Assembly (NCBI GenBank): GCA_023935145.1
Contig: CM043705.1
Coordinates: 52,894,084 to 52,958,083, forward strand
Length of the DNA stretch: 64,000 bases
Direction: 5' to 3'
Origin: Bretschneidera sinensis
Lineage: Eukaryota > Streptophyta > Magnoliopsida > Brassicales > Akaniaceae
The position numbers were made by a program, and so were the translations under genes. The stretch's first letter is position 1. Each line of letters opens with the position of its first letter. The notes beneath the pieces are model-generated. The model was not told where the DNA came from. It did no database searches and was given only the letters and a program-made list of their open reading frames with translations. Shown here in pieces: positions 54,874 to 64,000 of the stretch.

Positions 54874-56948
54874 TGTAACGACCCATCCCGGGTTGGCCAC
54901 CCCTGAGGCAGTGTTGTCACATTTTGAAAATCCCAGCACGACACATATATGCAACAATAAAAATAATACTAACAGAAATTTTTACTTTAATCCTCAACCC
55001 TCAACAGGGGAGGTACATCATTTTGATATTAACTTAAACATAATATACAACGTAAAATGCATGAATGTTTACAAATAAATTTTTGTTTTTATTTTCTCAT
55101 TAGTTTGAGGATGTGGACACGTACGTGATTTACAAATAATGATTTCATCTGAACCTCAACTCACCAAACTATTTGTCTTGCCTACTACCCGAAATCATTG
55201 TATAATGAGGGATGAGCTTCACAAGTTCAGTGAATTAAATTTACTAGAAGTATTCATTTGTATAAAAGGTTTTGCAATATTTAATCATGTATATCTCATA
55301 CAACTTGATACTAGCATTCTACTATCACTACACATGTCATAAGATCCATTCTCTATCAATCTCTTCTTCTTATTTATTGGTTCACCTTAAGACCATCAAT
55401 TATCTCATAATTAGCTCGTAATGAGGTTCACATCATAAAGTCTACCATTTAGATGGTTCTTATCATATTATACTTCTATGTTTCCTTCTCACCATAACTA
55501 TCTCTTTGTGAGACTCATTCATCTATATAAAAAAATTGACAATAACAAACAATTCTTTAGTAATACAATAAATATTTAAAACAGATGCAATACATGAATT
55601 ATTATTAGGGAACGTCTTCCTACATGTTGACATATTTTTATCTTAGACAAGCCCCCTCTCGGTTCTTTATTTCCAGCATATATCGGTTATCATGGTATTT
55701 ATTTCCAGCATATACCAGCTATCACGGTTTTAATTTATTTCCATCATATATTGGCTGTCACGGTTTTTCAATTAGACCGGCCCCCTCCCGGTTCTTTTAT
55801 TTAATGCATATGCATATGGACAATGATATAAAATATGCATATGAACAATAACATAACAACAAACATGAATTTAAATATTTAAATTGGATATCATGATTAT
55901 TCTCAAATTATTATTGAAAGAAATTCCACTAAATTCCTCTCCTCATAAATCACACAAAATCATCCATCATAGCTTGTCAAGATCCACTAAATTTCATCTC
56001 CTCATAATTCATATCAAAACATCAACCATAGCTCATCAAGAATTTCATTTATTGCTTTTATTACTAAATCAACTTATTATTCCAAAAAAATATTATTTCT
56101 CACATAATAATTTTCTACATGTCTGAAATTCCTTTCATACCTATCAATCAATTTTTCATCTACCACCAAAGCCTAAGCTAATAATTTATTTTAATATTAT
56201 CACTAGATATTCATTTTTTTCTAGATTACTTAAAGTAAATTTAACTCACCATGTAGCACTTAGAGCTATCCGTGGATCACCTCTTTACTTTTCCTGCTCC
56301 TCTTAGAAATTTCCCTCGGTTGCTGACCATCAACACCTGATATAATATTTATATTAAAATTTTTAATTATTTCTTCAATTCTTCCATAATTTAACCCTTT
56401 GAAAATTCCAACTTTGAATTCCAGGAAATTTCATGCATGCTAAATTTCAAAAATAAACTTCACATCATTACCTTCTGCTTTTCTTAGTGCTTCCCGTGAC
56501 TCTCTATAAAATTCTCCCTTAAACACCTTCAAAATTTTGCTCTTTCAACCTTTCTTTCGGTCCCCAAGTATTTAGAGAAATAGAATAGTTTGATTTGTAA
56601 AAGAAAGAAACCAAATAGCATTTGGAAATGAATATATATTATAACTTAAATTTTATATGTATATTTGCAAAAGTTTCTCACAGCATTTCATCCCTTGAAT
56701 TTTACCACAAAAGTGCTACATGTACAACATGCAGACTTCTTTCTTCCCTTGGCAGCAGGTGGCAACACCTGCTGCCACGTTTTTTTGTGTTGTTTTTTTT
56801 TACTTTTACTTTTCTTTTTCTTTTTCTTTTATTTCCTTCTCACGCTAGACCTATCTAGTTTTTTTTTTCCATTTTCTTTGTAATTATGCCCCCACACGTC
56901 CATTTTTTTAAAATAATTATTTTATTCAATACTAAATCCTTCACACAC

Positions 56949-56981
<33 letters not shown>

Positions 56982-57042
56982 ATTTCATGTTATATTTATT
57001 AAATTACTTCTTTACCCTTACTTTACGATTACAGGTATTACA
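54874..57042 (-). repeat. 3' LTR of Del element 2 (minus strand)
   Basis: 2169 bp, the inverse of the LTRs at 6723-8900 and 30292-32282. The TA run lies at 56944-56983 and the GGGAGGGGGCC block is inverted at about 55650-55800. Open frames inside are by-products. Confidence 0.9.
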
Positions 57043-57683
57043 AATCTACCAACTTTATAAAAATTTCGTCCCCGAAATTTCCTTACCAAACACCAAAAAC
57101 AAATGTGAATAATATTTCTTCATAATTGTCTCACACTTTCACGTAATCTTTTCAACATCCTTATTCCGCCACAGAACTTAAACTAATGAAATTATTTTAT
57201 TACACAAGACTTGTTCTTTTTGTCTAAAATTCTCACTAATATTTGTATATAAGCTCAGTCTTTTTGAATTTTTATAGCTTAGCTCAAAATATTATAATAT
57301 TTATCATGTAAATACTTTCTTAAAAGTGAAACATGAAATACATTATATAAACGTTTTAATTCTGGAGGCAAATCCAGGCTACTCACAACTAGTCCAACTT
57401 TCTCAACAACCTTATATTGTCCCACATACCTCGGATTCAACTTTCATTTCCTGTTTAAATCTCAATACACCTTTTCATTGAGATATTTTTAAGTAAGTCC
57501 AATCACCTACTTGAAATTCAAGAGGTATTCTTTTATTATTAGCATAGCTATTCGGTCTACTCAGTGCTACTTTACGGTTCTCTCTAACCAGTTTGATCCT
57601 CTTAGTTGTTAATTTAATAGTTGATGGACCATATATATTTCTCTCTAACCAGTTTGATCCTCTCAGAGCAAAATATGATAGTT
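57043..57683 (-). pseudogene. Remnant of the 3' internal region of Del element 2
   Basis: On the minus strand it contains the GGGGACGAAATTTTTATAAA end that precedes the LTR in this lineage, then upstream the region of the integrase C-terminus and chromodomain (matching 6200-6720 of element 1). No open frame of use. A 28-bp sequence (TTCTCTCTAACCAGTTTGAT...) is present twice, at 57578-57605 and 57639-57666, next to the deletion junction. Confidence 0.78.
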
Positions 57684-58223
57684 CACGTTATTGCCTTTTG
57701 TTTTTCTTAGCGCTTCCCGAGATTCTCTATAAAATTCTCCCGTAAACCCCTTCAAAATTTTGCTCTTTCAACCTTTCTTTCGGTCCCCAAGTATTTAGAG
57801 AAATAGAATAGTTTGATTTGTAAAAGGAAGAAACCAAACAGGATTTGGAAATGAATATATATTATAACTTAAATTTATATATATATTTGCAAAAGTTTCT
57901 CACAGCATTTCATCCCTTGAATTTTGCCACGAAAGTGCCACATGTACAACATGCAGATTTCTTTCTTCCCACCTGTTGCCACATTTTTTTTTGTTTTTTT
58001 TACTTTTACTTTTCTTTTTTTCCGTCTCACGTTGGACCTATCCAGTTTTTTTTTTTTTATTTTGTTTTCCATTTTCATTGTAATTACGTCCCCACGCTTT
58101 CATTTTTTTTTAAAAATAATTATTTTATTCAACACTAAATCCTTCACATATATATTATTTTTATTTCATGTCATATTTATTAAATTACTTCTTTTCCCTT
58201 ACTTTATGATTACGGGTATTACG
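57684..58223 (-). repeat. Truncated 5' LTR of Del element 2 (minus strand)
   Basis: About 540 bp matching the outer part of the LTR at 56460-57042. TTTTTCTTAGCGCTTCCCGA parallels TTTTCTTAGTGCTTCCCGTG at 56475. It ends GGGTATTACG. Confidence 0.85.
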
Positions 58224-58228
58224 GAAGC

Positions 58229-60211
58229 GTCAAAGAGGACAAAGGAAAAAGAAAAAAAAGGAAACAAAAAAAAAGTTTTGTAAAAAAAAAGTTTTGTAAA
58301 AAAAAAGGTGACGCGTGGACAGGATAAAAAGGAAAAAAAAAAAATTGACCAACACCTGGACGTCTAAGTGCTGGCTCTAGGACATTCAAACCTTACATGT
58401 GAGACAGTAAAATGAAAGAAATTGAACTGAACAATGGTGGTGGGATTTGGTATAAAGAGTTACAATTTTTGTTTTTGTTTTATATTTTACCAAATCCTGT
58501 TTGGTTTTCTTCCTTCTTCAATACAAACTACTATATTTCTTTAAACACTTGGGGACTAAAATAACAGTTGAAAGAGTAAAATTTTGAAGAGATTTACGAG
58601 AGAATTTTACAGAGAGTCACGAGAAGCTTTAAGAAAAACAAAAGGTAATAACGTGAAGTTTATTTTTGAAATTTAGCATGCATGAAATTCCTGGAATTAA
58701 GTGTAGGAATTTTCAAAGGTTGTGAATTATGAAGGAATTAAAGAATAAATTAGAAATTTTAGTATAAATATTATGTCAGGTGTTGACGATCAGCAACCGG
58801 AGGAAATTGCTAAGAATAGCGTAAAAGGCAAAGAAGTGATCCATGGGTAGCTCTATGTGCTACGTGGTGAGTTAGATTTACTTTAAGTAATCAAGATAAA
58901 TATGAAATATATAGTGATAGTATTTGAATAAATCATTAACCTATGATTTGGTGATAGATGAAAGTTGGTTGATAGGTATGATAAGAATAATGGATGTGTA
59001 GAAAATTATTTTATGAGAAATAATATTATTGGAATAATAAGTCAATTTGATGATAAAGGTGATAAGTGAAATTCTTGATGAACTATGGTTGATAATTTGA
59101 TATGATTTATGAGGAGAAGAATTTAGTGAAATTTTTCAAATAATAATTTAAGAATAATCATGATAGCTAATTTGAATGTTTGTTTCTATATTATTGTTCA
59201 TATACATATTTCGTATAATTATTCATATGCATATGCATGAAATAAAAGAACTAGGAAGGCAGCTAGTCTAAATGAAAATAAAAGAACTAAGAAGGCAGCC
59301 GGTCTAAATGAAAACCGTGATAGTCGGTGTATGCTGAAAATAAATGAAAACCGTGACAGCCGGTATAAGTTGGAAATAAAAGAACTGGGAAGACAGTCGG
59401 TCTAAATAAAATAAAAGAACCGGGAGGTCAGCTGGTCTAAGCTAAAATGTGTCGACATGTAGGAAGATGTTCCCAATTAATAATTCATACATTGCATCTA
59501 TTTTAAATATTGATTTTATTATTGAGATGCTAAAGTGCTATTCATGATTGTAAATTTATTGATAGATGAATGAGTCTCTCAGAGAGACAATTATGTTGAG
59601 AATAAATATGGAAATACGACATGATGAGAATTATCTGGGTTATTGATTATATGTTGTGAACCTTATAATGAGGTAATTATGAGACATAATTGATAGTCTC
59701 AAGATGATGATTAATTATATGTGAAGAAGAGATTTATAAAGGATAGGGATTTGATATGAGTAGTGATAATAGAATGTTATTATCAAAATATATGAGATAT
59801 AGATGAATGAATATTGGAAGACTAATTATATAAATTGAATACTTCTAGTAAGTTTAATTCACTGAGCTTATAAAGCTCACTCCTCTCTGTATAATGATTT
59901 CAGGTAGCAGGCAGGACAAATAGAATTGTGAGTAGAGATTCAGGCTAAACCATTTTCTGTAAGCCACGTGGTCCACATCCTCAGACTAATGAGAAAGAAA
60001 AAAATATATTTGTAAAAATTCATGCATAATATGTTGTATATATTGTTCAGTTGAGATCTGAATGATGTAACTCCCCTGTTGAGGGTTGAGGATTTATGTA
60101 TGTAAATCATTCAGTTGTTGTTTTTATATTATTGCATATATGTGTCGTGCTGGGATTTCAAAAAGTGACGATACCATCTCGAGGGTGGCCAACCCGGGAT
60201 GGGTCATTACA
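58229..60211 (+). repeat. Remainder of the 5' LTR of Del element 3
   Basis: Resumes with A/G-rich DNA and GGTGACGCGTGGAC, then runs collinear with the family LTR to GGGTCATTACA at 60211. It shares with the solo LTR at 30292 the ~130-bp segment (58640-58780) that element 1 lacks. Confidence 0.87.
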
Positions 60212-60215
60212 ATTT

Positions 60216-60227
60216 TGGTATTAGAGT
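60216..60227 (+). other. Primer binding site of Del element 3 (two changes)
   Basis: TGGTATTAGAGT, differing from TGGTATCAGAGC at two C-to-T positions, as expected from decay of a methylated copy. Confidence 0.78.
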
Positions 60228-60297
60228 ATTAGGTTTTATGATTCCGTAGACTATATAAAAAGAAAGAAAATGGAAGATTAAAATAAATTATATTTTA

Positions 60298-61255
60298 ATG
60301 AAAAGTCTAAGGATGACACGTGGACGTGCTAGAGCTAGAATTAGAGTTGTTGACTTGAAAGGGAGTGGTAAGCCCCAATTTTTTAAATGAGCTGAGGTAG
60401 AGGTTGAGTTATAGCAAATTTTCTAGAAGCGAAAGTGTTGATAGTATAACTGATACTAGTAGGGGTATGAATGAATCTAGAGTTGAAAGAAATAAGCTAA
60501 AAGAAGTTCTTGCTCATGCTCTTGAGAAAATGAATGTAACGAATGAGAGAGTTGATAGTTTATAGCATAGACTTGATGAACAGGCTAGAGCAGTGCTTGA
60601 GGCTGTTGTAAATCCAGTAATGTTAAACGTTCAAAAGGAGAAAAATGAGTTTATGCATGAGATGTAGGGAGATTGTTTTGTTAAATATATTAAGTTGAAT
60701 GTTTTGTTGTCTAAAGGATCTATGAATCTTTTTGAGCCTGAGCTATGGATGAAACATATAGAGAGATTATTTGGGTACTTTACTAGTAATTGACAGGCAG
60801 AGGGTCGCCTTTGCTTTGTTTGAGTTAGAAGGAGAAGCTTTAGAATGGCGGGAGAATACTCTCCCCGGGGTAAGTGTATATGTTGATAAACCCTTAACCT
60901 GGATTAGGTTTAAAGAGGTTTTTTTTGATAAATACTTTCCTTATACCTTTATAGCCCAACAAGAGAGAGATTTTATTTATTTGAGGCAAATGTATTGACT
61001 ATGACTAAGTATGATAAGAGATTTGTGGCTTTTTCGAGGTTTATATCGAAAATGGTAGACCTAGATGAGAAAAAGTGTAAGAGGTTTATAAATGGACTAT
61101 GTTTTGAGATTAAATCGATATGCCAAGTTGGTGGATATAGCACTTCAGATTGAAAAAGATGTGAAAGAATGTAAGGGAGAGAGAAAGAGTGGCTAAAGAG
61201 GCTTAGACATGAAGGTTCTAGAGGTAGTGGTGGTATGAGTGTAACGAGTGAGAGG
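60298..61255 (+). pseudogene. gag: gag of Del element 3 (broken)
   Basis: The ATG at 60298 gives MTRGRARARIRVVDLKG within the first 24 codons, then a TGA at about 60388. The core has WRENTLPGVSVYVDKPLTWI and KEVFFDKYFPYTFIAQQERD (60771-60998), then AKMVDLDEKKCK-like residues and stops. The knuckle region would follow but is displaced by the solo LTR inserted at 61261. Confidence 0.8.
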
Positions 61256-61260
61256 CCACC
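61256..61260 (+). repeat. Target site duplication CCACC of the solo LTR (left copy)
   Basis: CCACC recurs at 62658-62662. Element 1 has a single CCACC at the same place (about 3060), which confirms the uninterrupted state. Confidence 0.9.
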
Positions 61261-61762
61261 TGATGAGAGTCAGAAAACACATCTTAATAGTGTTTATTTG
61301 TTAGCATTTAGGGTTGATTTAGGGCTGAATTACACATTTATGCCTTAATAATTCTTAAGTGTCATTCTTGGTATACTGATTTATTTCGATGCATTTTCAG
61401 GTATTTTGGGTTTAAAAGAGATGAAAAAGCTAATGTTGATTAAAGCATGAAGATTCTATGCATGTTCACAAGCATTTGGAAAGGAGTTTCACTAAATTGC
61501 CAAAAATTTTCGTATAGATCAGTCATTTTTGCGGATAAAACTGTATTGATTTAGGAAGAACCATGAGATGAGTCATATATGCTTGGAAAGATCCAGATGT
61601 CTATTTTTCGAAAAAATTTACGGCTCATAAATATGATTTTTCGAGAGATAGTTATGGCAGTTTTAGTAGATAAAGGTCAGGCAGAACCGGGCCTGGACAG
61701 CAACAGAAGCACATGGCCTGAACTGAAACCCTATGATGACTTTTCTGTTTACAAAGTCATCT

Positions 61763-61841
<79 letters not shown>

Positions 61842-62657
61842 ACTTTAGACTCAAAGAACAGGGGAGGAGAGTTTTTGAAAAGAGCTTCCATCTTCTTTTT
61901 CTTCTTCAAAGTGATCAAGGATGAACTCCATGTTCAACTGAACTCCAAGCAAGGCGAAAGGATGAGTTTCTAGGTGTAGTTGTTCTTATTTCTATCTTTG
62001 ATTCAGTTGTATAGATTGATTGTTAAACATTGTTTATGATTTACTCTTTGATTAAATAAGAAGGATTTGAATTCATGTGATAGCTGCAATTTATGTTATT
62101 CTTCTCTTAGATTTTCTTAATCCAGTTATCACATTCTTCTTCTCCATATAAGTCTAGTCAAGCTTTTCTTATATCAAAGCTATTAGATGCAATTAATTTC
62201 GGTAAATCTATCTTATAGGTTTGTCCATTACTGCAGTATTATTATTGAAATATATTGTCGCTTCTTGATAATTTATAAGATAGATCTTGTGTGTTTGAAT
62301 TGGAATTAAGGAATAATTTATAGCAATTACATTAGCATATTTATGTGCTTTGATTGAATATTTACCAATTGCTTGTTTTGGATATGAAACTAGTAATTGA
62401 GATAAAACATTTGAGTTAAGATAGGAATAAAGCAACAAACTTAGGAAGGATTCCTGGAACCTTGTTATTTCTTTATTGAATTCTTCATCATATTTTCACA
62501 ACTCTCTTATATAATTTCATTCGTAAAACTCAAATTTTCTTATTTGAACTTTATCGTTTAGTGTTTAAGGTTTACACTTTCTCTTGTAGTTCGCTTTCCT
62601 CGTGGGATCGACACCTCAGCTATACAATATAATCGCGTGTTAGTTTGAGTGTTATCA
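61261..62657 (+). mobile_element. Solo LTR inside Del element 3, family not recognised
   Basis: 1397 bp, TGATGAGAGT to GTGTTATCA, with perfect CCACC duplications. Its ending CCTCGTGGGATCGACACCT is of the type seen in Athila/Tat-like LTRs. A 75-bp TA run (61765-61839) sits where a TATA box would be expected. No coding capacity. Confidence 0.9.
61765..61839. repeat. TA microsatellite, 75 bp
   Basis: Uninterrupted TA run about 505 bp into the solo LTR, followed by AGGACTTTAGACTC. The open frames on both strands here are by-products. Confidence 0.95.
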
Positions 62658-63260
62658 CCACCCCAGATGGAGCGTTCCTTGTTATAAGGAACTGTAGTAC
62701 AGAATCAGAGGCAAGCATGATCTGTTGCTTCTGTAGCTCAGAAGAATATTGGTGGGACCCATAGATTTGGGGGATAGTATGTGGGAACTGGAAGTTATGG
62801 TAAATGTGGGAGTGTACTACCTAGATGATGTGATAACGTGATAAAAATACTAGAACATGTTATAGATGTAATCTGATAAGATATTTATCCCAGAATTGTT
62901 CTAATTTGAGGTGCATTGTATGTAGAAAAGGTGGATATATCAATGTTGGTTAATCCTAGTGCAACCTATTCTTTTGCATCCAATGTATTTATGAAGTTTA
63001 TTGATGCATGTATTAGTCCTTTTATGCATAATAGTATTGTTGAAGTTTCCACTAGAGATAGAGTGATAATCATAAATGTTTACAAGGGTTGTGTGATTCG
63101 TATCAGTGATAAAGAATTTGAAGTTGATTTATTACCTTTGAATATGATAGATTTTCATTTGATTTTGGGAATGAATTGGTTGTCGATGTATTACGTCTGG
63201 GTTGATTGTTCCAGAAAGAACATAGTGTTCAAGATATGGACATGAGGAGTGTAACTTTTA
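62658..63260 (+). pseudogene. Gag end and aspartic protease of Del element 3
   Basis: After the solo LTR the gag tail resumes, with a decayed zinc-knuckle region near 62850-62930. The protease frame 62916-63245 is open for 109 codons. It gives LVNPSATYSFASNVFMKFID, where the family has a D(S/T)GA active site. The catalytic aspartate is replaced by asparagine (VNPSAT), so the protease is dead. It continues FEVDLLPLNMIDFHLILGMNW, the well-conserved second segment. Confidence 0.8.
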
Positions 63261-63379
63261 GGGAGAACATAAGATACTCTCGAACTATCTTATTTTCCTC
63301 TGACTACTAGCAGATGGTTGAAGAAGGGTTGTGAGGAGTATTTGGCATACATAATGGATTCTAAAAAGGAAAATAGTGT

Positions 63380-64000
63380 TGAAAGATTATTCTAATGTAT
63401 TTCTTGATGAATTGTCTAGTTGTCTCCCAGTAGGGAGATCAAATTCTCTATTGATATGATACCAGGTTCATCACATATATCTATAGCACCCTACAGAGTG
63501 ATACTCACTGAGTTGAGAGAATTGAAAGTTCAGCTTTAAGGGTTTTTATATAAACAATTTATTCGACCAAGTGTGTCACCATGGGGAGCCCTTGTATTAT
63601 TTGTAAAGAAGAAAGATAGAATGATGATATGGTGTATAGATTACAAACAGCCGAATAAGATCACCATTAAGACCAAATATCCTTTACCCAGAATAAATGA
63701 TTTATTTAAGAAGTTGCAAGGAGCAAGGTATTTTCTAATATAAACCTGAGATCAGGTTATCACCCATTTGAGAATAAAAGAAAGAAATGTGTCTAAGACT
63801 GCTTTTAGGACACATTATGGTCATAAGTTTCTTGTGATGCCATTCGGGTTGACTAATGCTCCAGCAACATTCATGGACTTGATAAATAAAATGTTAAACT
63901 ATTTCTTGATATTTTTGTGGTTGTGTTCATTAATGATATCTTGGTGTATTCCAAGACTAAGGAATAACATGTAAAATATTTAGAGAGTGTGTTGGAGATT
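63380..64000 (+). pseudogene. Reverse transcriptase start of Del element 3 (cut by window)
   Basis: Segments are [56 protein letters not shown] and [15 protein letters not shown]. The catalytic box reads [12 protein letters not shown] (about 63924-63960), where the family has IDD. The first aspartate is asparagine, so the enzyme is inactive. Frameshifts near 63730 and 63905, a stop near 63537. Confidence 0.85.

Larger units (their letters stand above)
54874..58223 (-). mobile_element. Del/Tekay element 2 (minus strand), internally deleted, nested in an LTR of its own family
   Basis: Starts TGTAACGACC (reverse complement of an LTR end) and ends GGGTATTACG. The flanks GAAGT (54869-54873) and GAAGC (58224-58228) match in four of five bases. 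It has a full 3' LTR (54874-57042), about 640 bp of 3' internal sequence, and only the outer ~540 bp of its 5' LTR. gag, protease, reverse transcriptase, most of integrase and the rest of the 5' LTR are gone. It splits the LTR of element 3 in opposite orientation. Confidence 0.88.
51759..64000 (+). mobile_element. Ty1/copia element, 5' part, split by a Del element and running off the window
   Basis: 5' LTR (51759-52866), Met-type primer site and gag (52922-54738) are present. Protease, integrase and reverse transcriptase are not, because a Del element inserted at 54739. They should lie beyond 64000. The copia sequence itself is only 51759-54738 in this window. Confidence 0.75.
54739..64000 (+). 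mobile_element. Ty3/gypsy Del/Tekay element 3 (plus strand, 3' end outside window)
   Basis: The 5' LTR begins at 54739, is interrupted by a minus-strand Del copy (54874-58223) and resumes to 60211. Primer site, gag, protease and the start of reverse transcriptase follow to the window edge. A solo LTR (61261-62657) is inserted between gag and protease. It is the same family as element 1, generally better kept in protease and reverse transcriptase. Confidence 0.88.

Noticed and set aside
56622..58283. Plus-strand frames in the minus Del LTRs
   Set aside because: The two LTR copies carry the same frame because they are repeats; it is broken in the others and matches no family.
61579..61854. Frames with long I-Y repeats
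   Set aside because: Translation of the TA microsatellite.

Overview
The window is nuclear DNA of a flowering plant, most likely a eudicot. It is AT-rich and holds almost no host genes. Nearly everything recognisable is a transposable element of a plant lineage: Ty3/gypsy Del/Tekay, Tat and Reina types, Ty1/copia, a CACTA DNA transposon and possibly a Helitron. The species cannot be named from the sequence. I found no tRNA or rRNA gene, CRISPR array or intact host gene. All retroelement reading frames carry stops or frameshifts.

Left part (1-14042). A decayed Del/Tekay chromovirus (1-8900, 5' end outside the window) sits inside a minus-strand copia relic. Of the relic there remain a gag fragment (8901-9400), a long leader, its primer binding site (11586-11597) and a split LTR. 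A solo LTR (11713-13073) is inserted in that copia LTR. A Helitron-like 5' terminus may start at 13207.

Centre (14043-40044). A CACTA transposon has matching terminal inverted repeats, an ATA target duplication and, by luck, an uninterrupted copy of its insertion site just outside its right end. It spans 26 kb, of which about 12.4 kb is its own. A minus-strand Tat-lineage gypsy element (14127-25709, target duplication GGACA) sits 84 bp inside the left end. It carries gag, protease, reverse transcriptase, two RNase H domains and integrase, a plus-strand antisense gene with a Transposase_28-like domain, and an 11-unit array of 101-bp repeats with internal dyads. A solo Del LTR (30292-32282, target duplication TAAGT) lies at a splice donor of the CACTA gene. 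The last CACTA intron holds about 43 copies of a 160-bp repeat, including a nine-unit higher-order block present twice. I saw no TNP2-type transposase, so the CACTA looks non-autonomous.

Right part (40045-64000). AT-rich sequence with a direct repeat pair and two foldback elements leads to the only host-gene relic, a GT61-family glycosyltransferase pseudogene (about 47045-47985). Then comes a four-level nest. A Reina-type element (49580-51758) is split by a copia element (LTR 51759-52866, gag from 52922). That is split at 54739 by a plus-strand Del element running off the window. This Del element carries a minus-strand, internally deleted Del copy in its 5' LTR (54874-58223) and a solo LTR in its coding region (61261-62657, target duplication CCACC).

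The most notable structures are the CACTA intron satellite with higher-order organisation, the dyad-rich repeat array and antisense gene of the Tat element, and the preserved empty site of the CACTA. No new enzymatic system could be supported.
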